Assembly: GCA_025353435.1 (NCBI GenBank)
Contig: JANXQR010000173.1
Location: 1 to 8,548, forward strand
DNA: 8,548 bases
Reading direction: 5' to 3'
From: Acidobacteriota bacterium
Lineage (GTDB): Bacteria; Acidobacteriota; Terriglobia; Terriglobales; Acidobacteriaceae
The notes under the pieces were generated by a model. It made no database searches. It was given only the letters and a program-made list of their open reading frames with translations, and was not told where the DNA came from. Of this stretch, positions 1 to 5,929 are shown in pieces. Numbering within the stretch: the stretch's first letter is position 1; every line of letters begins with the position of its first letter. Made by a program: the position numbers and the translations under genes.

Positions 1-347
1 CAGCAGCGAGAGACAAACTTCTGCGCGATTATCAGAGCAACGCGAAGACTCGCGGCCACCTCTGGTCATTATTTCCAGACGAATTCTTCAGTTTGACCCT
101 TGGAAATTGCCATTACTGCGGTGCACCTCCGGGATATACAAAGGTGGTTCAACCTCGCAAGAGCGGAATACTTATCGGAGCGCAGTACACGTATAACGGT
201 ATCGATCGAGTGGATAGCTCTTTAGGGTACCAGCTGAGTAACTGCGTCTCCTGCTACGGTATCTGTAATCTGGCCAAAAGCGACACGCCCTACAACGAGT
301 TCATTGCCTGGATTAATCGTGTCAGACTTCACCAGTCGCAGACGTAG
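1..347 (+). CDS. HNH-type nuclease, C-terminal part (5' end outside window)
   Basis: The frame is open from base 3 to the TAG at 345-347 and gives 114 residues with no start inside, so the gene begins upstream of the window. A TTG at 93 is not the real start because protein-like sequence (DKLLRDYQSNAKTRGHLWSL) continues before it. Visible motifs are a first Cys pair (NCHYCGAPPG, about residues 35-44), then YNGIDRVDSSLGY, then a second Cys cluster NCVSCYGICNLAKS and a closing EFIAWINRV helix. This order (CxxC, IDRVD..GY, CxxC..CN.AKS, helix) is that of small HNH/zinc-ribbon endonucleases found in phages and as solitary genomic genes. The first histidine of the HNH motif is not obvious in the visible part, so activity is uncertain. 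It stands alone here; a hairpin repeat follows 6 bp after the stop. Confidence 0.6.
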   Translation, partial: AARDKLLRDYQSNAKTRGHLWSLFPDEFFSLTLGNCHYCGAPPGYTKVVQPRKSGILIGAQYTYNGIDRVDSSLGYQLSNCVSCYGICNLAKSDTPYNEFIAWINRVRLHQSQT

Positions 348-353
348 GTCCGT

Positions 354-426
354 GGCTCTGATCCCCGTGACCTTTCCAGACCACGATGAGGGTGCCCCCG
401 GTCCCTCGCGTTTGGGGACCGGGGAG
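354..426 (+). repeat. Hairpin repeat, subtype A, copy 1 (A1)
   Basis: This intergenic element between the HNH stop and the rlmN stop recurs in inverted orientation at 6641-6708. The two copies align over about 70 bp, with a short indel near 372-375 and a few substitutions. The core is a perfect 10-bp stem, CCCCGGTCCC at 396-405 pairing with GGGACCGGGG at 415-424, around a 9-nt loop, preceded by GGTGCCC. No T-run follows on either side, so it is not a classic intrinsic terminator, although it lies between two convergent genes and could still stop or protect transcripts. It resembles REP-type intergenic palindromes in size and position. Confidence 0.75.
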
Positions 427-443
427 ACAAGCCCTCAGAAGCT

Positions 444-1658
444 TTAGCCTTCCACAGTCATCTTCAACTGCCCGCACGCCGCGAAGATATCCCGCCCGCG
501 CGGGCGCCGCAGATAAACCGGAACACCCTCTCCCGCCAGCGATCGCCGAAATCCATCAACCGCGCTCGCCTCAGGCAAAGCGTAAGGAATACCCGGCCCC
601 GGATTCCACGCAATCAGATTCACCTTCACGGGCAATCCCGAGCGCCGCACCAGCCGCGCAACTTCCCGCGCGTGCTCCGGCTTGTCAGTGACTCCCGCCA
701 GCAGCACATATTCAAACGTGATCCGCTCGCGTGGCCGCAGCTTCACCGTCCGCACCGCAGCGACAACTGCCTCAATCGACCATTTGCGATTGATGGGCAT
801 GATCTCGCTGCGCACCGTGTCATTGGGCGCGTTGAGGCTGATTGCGAGTTTAGGCCGGACCTCCGCTGGTTCCGCAGCAAAGCGCAGAATGCCCGGAACG
901 ATGCCTGAAGTCGACACCGTCATTCGCTGCGGGCTGAGTCCCACCTCTTCGACCAGCAAGCGCACCGCAGCCATGAAGTTGTCGTAGTTCAGGAACGGCT
1001 CACCCATCCCCATGAAAACCAGGTTCACCCGGTCGCGGCCGATCTCGACTTTCTGGCGGTCAAGCACCGCAACCACCTGCCCGGCAATTTCTCCCGCAGA
1101 CAGGTTGCGCTGCAGACCAAGCTTCGCCGTCAGGCAGAATTGGCAGTTGACCGCACATCCAACCTGGCTGGAGACGCAGATGGTAGCGCGGGACCGTCGT
1201 TTTCCGGCTTCGCTGATTTCGGATTCGGCAGCATTTTCGTACCCTGATCCGTCGCCGGATTCGCCATCATCGCCCTCCGGCATCCAGACGGTTTCGACGG
1301 TGTCTGGGCTGACCCCCGCGTCCACGCCGCGTCCCGCGACCAGGTATCTCTCCGTCCCGTCGACCGACTGAAACACCTGCGCAATCCGCGGTCGTCCCAC
1401 TTCCCAGCCGCGGGCAATCAGCCTCTCCCGCAATTCCTTCGAGAACGTGGAAATCTCCACAACTGACTGATTCCGTTGGCGATAGAGCGCATGGGCAAGC
1501 TGCTGACCGCGCCACGCCGGCTCCCCTGCCTCCACAAGCCGTGCAGCGAGTTCCGGGCGGCTCAGCCCGAACAGGGGCTGCGCAGACGGCAAATCGGTTA
1601 TCCTGACAGGGACGAGTTGGGTGAACTTCGAGGCCACGCTTGGCTCAGAATAGAGCAT
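444..1658 (-). CDS. rlmN: Dual-specificity RNA methyltransferase RlmN (radical SAM)
   Basis: RlmN is a cytoplasmic radical-SAM enzyme that adds a methyl group to C2 of adenosine 2503 in 23S rRNA and of adenosine 37 in some tRNAs. With the ATG at 1656-1658 the protein has 404 residues. The [4Fe-4S] motif CAVNCQFC lies at about residues 168-175, and the family's two mechanistic cysteines are present: Cys161 in ATICVSSQVGC and Cys395 in FAACGQL. GMGEP (217-221) marks SAM binding. This start was chosen because a GGGGG stretch lies 6 nt upstream; an in-frame GTG at 1686-1688 would add 10 residues but has no ribosome-binding site. An odd acidic, Ser/Gly-rich insertion (about 128-156) sits just before the first catalytic cysteine, where E. 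coli RlmN has only a few residues. It is divergent from the M16 protease gene. Confidence 0.95.
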   Translation of the reverse strand: MLYSEPSVASKFTQLVPVRITDLPSAQPLFGLSRPELAARLVEAGEPAWRGQQLAHALYRQRNQSVVEISTFSKELRERLIARGWEVGRPRIAQVFQSVDGTERYLVAGRGVDAGVSPDTVETVWMPEGDDGESGDGSGYENAAESEISEAGKRRSRATICVSSQVGCAVNCQFCLTAKLGLQRNLSAGEIAGQVVAVLDRQKVEIGRDRVNLVFMGMGEPFLNYDNFMAAVRLLVEEVGLSPQRMTVSTSGIVPGILRFAAEPAEVRPKLAISLNAPNDTVRSEIMPINRKWSIEAVVAAVRTVKLRPRERITFEYVLLAGVTDKPEHAREVARLVRRSGLPVKVNLIAWNPGPGIPYALPEASAVDGFRRSLAGEGVPVYLRRPRGRDIFAACGQLKMTVEG

Positions 1659-1781
1659 TTGCAACCCCCATGCGGCCTGCTCAGGCACTTTGATCGTCTA
1701 AGCCAACAGGCCGCACTTGGCGTATCTCCAACAGACTTCCCCAAGCCACCGGGCCAACTACAGCATTCAAATCAGGTGAAA

Positions 1782-3056
1782 ATGTCTATTGAACGCAACC
1801 TTCGCCGCACGGTATTGCCGAATGGGCTGATCGTGCTCACTGAGCGCATGGATCATATGCGCTCGGTAGCCATGGGCGTCTGGATTCGATCAGGCTCGCG
1901 TGGCGAGGCCATGGAAACCAACGGAATCTCGCACTTTGTCGAGCACATGGTCTTCAAAGGCACGCGTAATCGCACCGCCCAGCTTATCGCCCGGGAGATG
2001 GACTCCATCGGCGGCAATCTCGACGCCTTTACCGGCAAGGAAACCATCTGCTTCAACGTAAAATCTCTCGCCGACCACGTGCCGATCGCTCTCGACGTGC
2101 TGGCCGACCTGGTTCTGAATCCCATCTTTGCTTCCACCGACATTGAGCGCGAGCGCGGGGTCATCCTCGAAGAAATCAAGATCGACGAGGACAATCCCGA
2201 CGTTCTTGTCCACGAGCTGTTCACGCAGAATTTCTGGAAAGATCACCCGCTCGGAAAACCCATCCTGGGGACGACCGCTACGGTTGCCCGGCTCGACCAG
2301 CCCACGCTGCTCGACTACCACTCAGGCCGGTTCCACTCCGGAAACATGGTATTTTCAGCAGCCGGAAACCTCGAACACGACCAGTTCGTGGAAACAGTTG
2401 CCGCCAAGTTTGAGCCATTGCGTGGCGGCGAGGCTCTAACCGAGTTGCCGGCGCCGCTTTCAGGCGCACGGATTCTGCTCAAAAACAAGAAGTCGCTTGA
2501 ACAGGTGCAAATCTGTCTCGGCGTTCCAGCACCGCCCATTACTGATGAAAATCGCTACGCCACGCTGATCCTCAACACGGTCCTGGGCGGCGGCATGAGC
2601 TCGCGGCTGTTCCAGACCATTCGCGAAGAGCGGGGCATGGCCTACTCGGTCTTCTCCGACCTGAGCCCCTATCGCGACACCGGCACGCTCTGCGTCTACG
2701 CCGGCACCTCAGCGGGCAAGGCTCTGGAGTGCATTGACCTCATCATGACGGAGTTCCGCAAGCTGAAGGAAGAACTGCTTCCAGCCGAGGAGCTTACCCG
2801 CGCTAAAGACCAGCTCAAGGGCAACATCCTCATGGGGCTCGAAAGCTCAAACTCGCGCATGGCCAACCTGGCCCGGCAGGAGATTTACTTCGGTCAATTC
2901 TTCACGTCCGACGAAATCATCGCCCGCATCGAAGGAGTCAACGCCGAAGAGGTACAAGCCATGGCGCAGCGGCTGTTCGATCCAGAACGCATTGCCGTCA
3001 CGCTGCTTGGGCGCCTGGATGGCATCAAGCTGACCCGCAAACAACTCGTTTGCTGA
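1782..3056 (+). CDS. M16 family zinc metalloprotease (insulinase/MPP-beta/YmxG-like)
   Basis: This is a 424-residue zinc protease with the inverted zinc motif HFVEH at residues 51-55 and the third ligand at Glu131 within VILEEIKIDEDNP, about 80 residues later as in mitochondrial processing peptidase beta. The N-terminal strand RTVLPNGLIVLTE and the SIGGNLDAFTGKE segment are typical of the catalytic domain. The C-terminal domain carries GGGMSSRLFQTIREERGMAYSV, whose Arg and Tyr help bind substrate. All catalytic residues are present, so it is probably active; family members cleave short peptides and act as homodimers or with an inactive partner, and no partner is seen here. No signal peptide is visible, suggesting a cytoplasmic location. 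The ATG at 1782 is preceded by AGGTG with a short spacer; upstream in-frame sequence back to 1476 is antisense to rlmN. A strong terminator follows at 3078-3112. Confidence 0.93.
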   Translation: MSIERNLRRTVLPNGLIVLTERMDHMRSVAMGVWIRSGSRGEAMETNGISHFVEHMVFKGTRNRTAQLIAREMDSIGGNLDAFTGKETICFNVKSLADHVPIALDVLADLVLNPIFASTDIERERGVILEEIKIDEDNPDVLVHELFTQNFWKDHPLGKPILGTTATVARLDQPTLLDYHSGRFHSGNMVFSAAGNLEHDQFVETVAAKFEPLRGGEALTELPAPLSGARILLKNKKSLEQVQICLGVPAPPITDENRYATLILNTVLGGGMSSRLFQTIREERGMAYSVFSDLSPYRDTGTLCVYAGTSAGKALECIDLIMTEFRKLKEELLPAEELTRAKDQLKGNILMGLESSNSRMANLARQEIYFGQFFTSDEIIARIEGVNAEEVQAMAQRLFDPERIAVTLLGRLDGIKLTRKQLVC

Positions 3057-3077
3057 AGGCATCTTTCAGCATCTATA

Positions 3078-3112
3078 CGAAGGGCGTGCCATCGGCGCGC
3101 CCTTCGCGTTTT
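3078..3112 (+). terminator. Intrinsic terminator of the M16 protease gene
   Basis: A 13-bp stem (one T-G pair) is formed by CGAAGGGCGTGCC at 3078-3090 and GGCGCGCCCTTCG at 3094-3106, with a 3-nt ATC loop, followed by CGTTTT. It starts 22 bp after the M16 stop. On the minus strand there is no T-run after the hairpin, so it serves mainly the plus-strand gene. Confidence 0.85.
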
Positions 3113-3114
3113 CC

Positions 3115-3145
3115 AGTCCCTCAGTCCCTAAGTCCCTTGTCCCTG
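3115..3145. repeat. Tandem octamer microrepeat (AGTCCCTN)
   Basis: Three head-to-tail octamers, AGTCCCTC, AGTCCCTA and AGTCCCTT, are followed by a degenerate fourth, GTCCCTG. The array fills the gap between the M16 terminator and the stop codon of the phosphofructokinase gene. Confidence 0.7.
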
Positions 3146-3148
3146 CTA

Positions 3149-4183
3149 CTAGACTTTCGCTTCGAGCCCGCTGATCACGTCAAAGAATCGCTGATCGAGG
3201 CGGCGGTTGGTGGCGATCGCTTCCTTGATGGTGATATCGGTAATCTCGATGCCCTTCAGGACCGCGATCCGGCCCCACTTTTTCTCATGCACCATGTCGA
3301 TGGCATGGAGACCGTAACGCTGGCCGAGCACGCGATCGTAGGCCGTGGGTACGCCGCCGCGCTGGGTGTGTCCCAGGTTCACGCTGCGGGTTTCAAAGCC
3401 AGTCTTCTTCTCAATCAAATCCGCCAGCGCTTCACCAATGCCGGAGAGCCGCGCATGGCCGAATGAATCCACTTCCTTGGAGCCGATGACCTGCCCAACT
3501 TCAGGAAGATGGCAGCCTTCCGCAACAACAACTACGCCATAGTGCTTGCCGTGATCGTAGTTGTACTTGAGCAGCGCGCAGGTGTGGTCAATGTCGATTT
3601 CTTTTTCAGGAACGAGAACGACGTGCGCGCCACCAGCCACGCCGGAAGCATAAGCAATCCAGCCTGCATCGCGGCCCATCACTTCAACTACGATGACGCG
3701 ATTGTGCGAGTCGGCGGTAGTGTGGATGCGGTCGATGGCTTCGGTGGCAATCATTACGGCGGTGTCGTAGCCGAAGGTGGCGTCGGTGCCGTTGATGTCG
3801 TTGTCGATGGTCTTGGGCACGCCGATGGCGTTAATGCCGTTTTCGCTGAGGAAGAGGGTGACGGACTGCGTGTCGTCGCCACCCAGGGCGATGAGCGCGT
3901 CAATCTTGTTGGCCTTGAGGACTTCCTGCACCTTGTCGATGCCGCCGGGGATCTTCTTCACGTTGGTGCGCGAGGAGTGAAGGATGGTGCCGCCCCTGAG
4001 CTGAATGCCGTCGGTGTTTTCGAGCGTGAGCGGGATGAAGTTGTTGTCGAGCACGCCTTTCCAGCCATTCAAAAATCCGATGAATTCGTCGCCGTAGTGG
4101 TTGATTCCCTTCTTCACCGCCGCGTAGATCACCGCATTCAATCCGGGGCAGTCGCCTCCGCCGGTCAACAGAGCAATTCTCAT
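3149..4183 (-). CDS. pfp: 6-phosphofructokinase, PPi-type signature
   Basis: This 344-residue enzyme phosphorylates fructose 6-phosphate to fructose 1,6-bisphosphate in glycolysis. Family motifs are in order: LLTGGGDCPGLNAVI (5-19), ALGGDDTQ (99-106), PKTIDND (123-129), MGRDAGW (169-175) and LGHTQRGG near the fructose-6-phosphate site. The residues that set the phosphoryl donor are Asp104 and Lys124, in E. coli numbering and here at the same positions. ATP-dependent enzymes have Gly at both; Asp104 with Lys124 is the established signature of pyrophosphate-dependent PFK (EC 2.7.1.90), whose reaction is reversible. The donor is thus inferred, not shown. The ATG is preceded by GAGGAG with a 7-nt spacer. 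It appears monocistronic, convergent with the M16 gene, and has a long upstream region containing a CRP-like palindrome. Confidence 0.92.
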   Translation of the reverse strand: MRIALLTGGGDCPGLNAVIYAAVKKGINHYGDEFIGFLNGWKGVLDNNFIPLTLENTDGIQLRGGTILHSSRTNVKKIPGGIDKVQEVLKANKIDALIALGGDDTQSVTLFLSENGINAIGVPKTIDNDINGTDATFGYDTAVMIATEAIDRIHTTADSHNRVIVVEVMGRDAGWIAYASGVAGGAHVVLVPEKEIDIDHTCALLKYNYDHGKHYGVVVVAEGCHLPEVGQVIGSKEVDSFGHARLSGIGEALADLIEKKTGFETRSVNLGHTQRGGVPTAYDRVLGQRYGLHAIDMVHEKKWGRIAVLKGIEITDITIKEAIATNRRLDQRFFDVISGLEAKV

Positions 4184-4284
4184 CTAACTTCTCCTCGTAA
4201 TTTGTCTCGCGTCCGGTTGGGACTGCGACGGGATTTCTCCCCGAATTGGGCGCCTATTCTCCGTGCCGAGAGGCCGGTTTCGAC

Positions 4285-4314
4285 GCCTTAGCCAGTGTAC
4301 TCTGCGGTCGTCAA
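4285..4314 (-). promoter_or_regulatory. Weak candidate promoter for pfp
   Basis: On the minus strand TTGACG (4309-4314) is a good -35 match, followed after 18 bp by TAAGGC (4285-4290), a poor -10. It would start transcription about 95 bp upstream of the pfp ATG. The -10 mismatch keeps this low. Confidence 0.2.
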
Positions 4315-4462
4315 GCGGAATCGTGATGGCGGGCACGGTGTCCGATTGGCTTTTTTTGCTGCGGAAGTGTTGCAAAAAGCACTTTCGCATGCAAATTAAA
4401 AACGGACATGTGCTTTGTATTGATGCGCTTACACACCGTTTTGGGGGGATTTTTCGCTCACC

Positions 4463-4476
4463 GTGATTTAGATCAC
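4463..4476. promoter_or_regulatory. CRP/FNR-family-like palindromic operator
   Basis: GTGA-TTTAGA-TCAC followed by A closely matches the CRP half-site arrangement TGTGA-N6-TCACA; only the first T of the left half is replaced by C. It is about 280 bp upstream of the pfp ATG and about 160 bp before the terminator at 4636-4664. The binding protein and the regulated transcript are unknown. Confidence 0.45.
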
Positions 4477-4484
4477 AATGAACT

Positions 4485-4539
4485 GTGGATAGTGAGTGGT
4501 GAACTGAGAAAAGCTGTGAAGAAGTGAATGAGTGAAGAG
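4485..4539. repeat. Degenerate GTGA-rich tandem microrepeats
   Basis: Three near-tandem heptamers, GTGGATA, GTGAGTG and GTGAACT (4485-4505), are followed by three tandem octamers, GTGAAGAA, GTGAATGA and GTGAAGAG (4516-4539). They lie beside the CRP-like palindrome in a region without a convincing gene. Confidence 0.55.
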
Positions 4540-4635
4540 GTAAACAAGACCAAGGAAAGACGGAATAGAAAGGCCCTGCCAGCTCGAATTTTTGCGGTGC
4601 TTCCATATTCTGCTCCTGATCTGCCGGTGAAATGG

Positions 4636-4664
4636 AAAAAGCCCGCTGGTTAGCGGGCTTTTTT
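4636..4664. terminator. Strong bidirectional intrinsic terminator with no clear upstream gene
   Basis: The stem AGCCCGCT/AGCGGGCT with a GGTT loop is flanked by A5 on the left and T6 on the right, so it can act on both strands. On the plus strand no recognisable gene precedes it, as the nearest upstream gene (pfp) points the other way. On the minus strand it lies after the DUF6429 gene (about 250 bp beyond its stop) and could end that transcript or act ahead of pfp. An unannotated small RNA on the plus strand is another explanation. Confidence 0.85.
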
Positions 4665-4736
4665 CTATCTATTTCAAGTATGACAGGTTCCGAGAATTAA
4701 TAATGGATTTTCAAATATATTTGTTTTGTTTGTTTT

Positions 4737-4903
4737 GTGCGGGTTGCAACGATTTCCACAGGGTCGGCACTTGACAAGTTTTTGAGCGGGGTTGAATCAG
4801 GTGGCGTCCCCTGCGCGTAGGCGATTACCGGCTCCGCTTCAACGACCTCGGCGACATCCTGTACGCGACCGCCGTCAAGCATTGTCGCGAACCCTACCGT
4901 TGA
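4737..4903 (+). pseudogene. RelE/ParE-family toxin remnant, frameshifted
   Basis: In the frame of base 4796, translation gives WRPLRVGDYRLRFNDLGD, then ILYATAVKHCREPYR and TGA at 4901-4903. This matches the C-terminal end of RelE/ParE toxins, where an LRVGDYR strand is followed by a GD turn, a strand and a final H.R..YR. That frame is blocked by TGA at 4793-4795. The preceding piece, resembling the usual K-L-x-G-V-E segment, reads in a different frame (LDKFLSGVESGG, frame of 4737), so a frameshift near 4796-4804 separates the parts. There is no N-terminal half with a start codon, and no antitoxin gene nearby. The upstream DNA is AT-rich and holds two copies of a TTTGTTTTG 9-mer. The relic faces the DUF6429 gene tail to tail, 13 bp apart. 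Confidence 0.6.
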
Positions 4904-4916
4904 AGCTTGCAGTCAC

Positions 4917-5147
4917 TCAGTTCGCGAGTCCGAAGTTTCGTTCGAACAGTTCCCGCGAAAGCCGCTCGCCATCCTCGCTAAGCACGACCGACTTCGCCTT
5001 GCTCTTGGGATCGGAGATGTATCCCTTGGCGTGCAACCGCTCCATGGCGTCCCCGTCATGCCCTTTCCAGGCGCGGCCATCACCGGTATTCGTCAACCAC
5101 AGTAGCGCAAGAATCATCTCGTCCACTTTGTCTTTGTCGTATTCCAT
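4917..5147 (-). CDS. DUF6429-type small protein
   Basis: This 76-residue protein begins MEYDKDKVDEMILALLWL, continues with RAWKGHDGDAMERLHAKGYI and SDPKSKAKSVVLSEDG, and ends with an RELFERNFG helix. I recognise this pattern as DUF6429, a widespread family of unknown function. The GYISDPKSKAKSV..S.EG segment resembles the wing and last helix of winged-helix folds, but a DNA-binding role is only a guess. The ATG at 5145-5147 was chosen because GGAG lies 7 nt upstream and because family similarity begins there; the frame is open 58 codons further, but that part lacks protein-like character. It is convergent with the toxin relic; no partner gene is adjacent. Confidence 0.8.
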   Translation of the reverse strand: MEYDKDKVDEMILALLWLTNTGDGRAWKGHDGDAMERLHAKGYISDPKSKAKSVVLSEDGERLSRELFERNFGLAN

Positions 5148-5701
5148 AAGAATTCTCCAGCACGATGCTATACCGACTACATCAGGAGACATAAAGTGGG
5201 GTCTCCCGCGATTCAAGATGAAACCGCGAAAGCATGGGGCACGCGCTCCGCGCGTTCGACTGGTGAGTCGGAAGGTTCCACTTTGCTCCGCCAGTTTCTC
5301 AGCGTGAAGAGGCTGACACATGAGCGGTCGTCAACATCTGAAACATTCGACGCAATCTTAAAGAAATCATGCCCCCTTGTGCTCTGAGCCCTTCGGAGTT
5401 TGCATGGCGCCGAGTATTGGAGGTAACTAACAATCGCACTAAGGCTCTCGCGGAAACTGTCCGTTCGTGACCTTTATGTCAAGCGCGCATCCGCCCTACA
5501 ATCGGGTCAACAAAATCAAGGGGTATCTCCATTCACAGTCGAATCGGGAGGAGAGGGTGGGCAAGCGGGGCAGTCGTGATAGTGCCTACTTCCATCCCGT
5601 TTCAGGATGCAGAACTACTGACGCGGTGGCGGCGTGCATTCGAAAGTTCAAAGAAGAGTCAACCGGTGTTTATCAGGCGTATCGACAAGAGAAAGCGCAC
5701 A
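5148..5701. other. About 550 bp without a convincing gene
   Basis: Only small frames exist. One of 33 codons at 5369-5470 (MPPCALSPSEFAWRRV...) ends in a GTGA overlap with a GTG-initiated 80-codon frame (5467-5709), but neither has a good ribosome-binding site or recognisable domain. A short GC palindrome, ACGCGC-TCC-GCGCGT, lies at 5241-5255. A purine-rich GGGAGGAGAGGG run at 5546-5557 resembles a ribosome-binding site but has no well-spaced start. The region may be decayed coding DNA. Confidence 0.5.
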
Positions 5702-5851
5702 ATGATTAATAAATGTGAACATTGTTTTGGGTGTAAAAAAGGTTGCAACTTATCGTTTACAGAGAAGTATCCGAAGATGACCATCGGAGCGATTTGTGCT
5801 TTACTCACCGCGGCCAGTATCGGAATTAGCTTGGCTTGGGCGGGAGTTTAG
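5702..5851 (+). CDS. Possible small cysteine-rich single-span membrane protein
   Basis: From the ATG at 5702 the frame gives 49 residues: MINKCEHCFGCKKGCNLSF contains a C-x2-C-x2-C-x3-C cluster, followed by a basic turn and one hydrophobic span (MTIGAICALLTAASIGISLAW) to the C-terminus. The combination of a metal-binding-like cluster and a C-terminal anchor looks like a small membrane-attached zinc or Fe-S protein, but I do not recognise a family. The ribosome-binding site is weak (GAGAAAG). A GTG at 5576 would extend it to 91 residues with a Lys/Arg-rich N-terminus. It could also be chance; no neighbour supports a role. Confidence 0.35.
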   Translation: MINKCEHCFGCKKGCNLSFTEKYPKMTIGAICALLTAASIGISLAWAGV

Positions 5852-5929
5852 AGTGGTGGTTTGAGAATTTCAACTTATGACCCCCAAGCTGGGTGAACGC
5901 TGAATCACCAGTCACAAAATGTTTCTGCC

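Larger units (their letters stand above)
4184..4606 (-). other. Long region upstream of pfp with an open frame of doubtful coding status
   Basis: The minus strand is open for 140 codons from an ATG at 4604-4606, which has a good ribosome-binding site (AGGAG, 6-nt spacer), to a TAG that directly abuts the pfp ATG. That arrangement would suit translational coupling. However, the translation looks non-coding: it is rich in Ser, Cys, Arg and His, shows no domain I recognise, and its middle is encoded by tandem microrepeats and the CRP-like palindrome. I think most of this is untranslated leader or promoter DNA, possibly with a short leader peptide near the start. No other gene is visible in this stretch. 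Confidence 0.25.

Noticed and set aside
396..424. A1 hairpin as an intrinsic terminator for the HNH or rlmN gene
   Set aside because: There is no T-run on either strand, and the same element recurs elsewhere as a repeat.
1476..1781. 102-codon N-terminal extension of the M16 protease frame
   Set aside because: It is antisense to rlmN for most of its length; family similarity and the ribosome-binding site begin at the ATG at 1782.
1689..1781. Promoters in the rlmN-M16 divergent gap
   Set aside because: No pair of -35 and -10 hexamers with acceptable spacing stood out on either strand.
3509..4291. 260-residue plus-strand frame across pfp
   Set aside because: It is the antisense shadow of a clear phosphofructokinase gene and has repetitive Val/Gly/Asp-rich composition.
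4337..4388. Possible riboswitch or structured leader upstream of pfp, with a T7 run and a 5-bp AAGTG/CACTT hairpin
   Set aside because: The stem is short and I cannot match any known riboswitch class.
4697..4882. 61-residue minus-strand frame
   Set aside because: It is antisense to the RelE-like relic, which gives a family match, and has only a poor ribosome-binding site.
5148..5321. 58-residue N-terminal extension of the DUF6429 protein
   Set aside because: Family-like sequence starts at the inner ATG, which has a good ribosome-binding site; the extension has no protein-like features.
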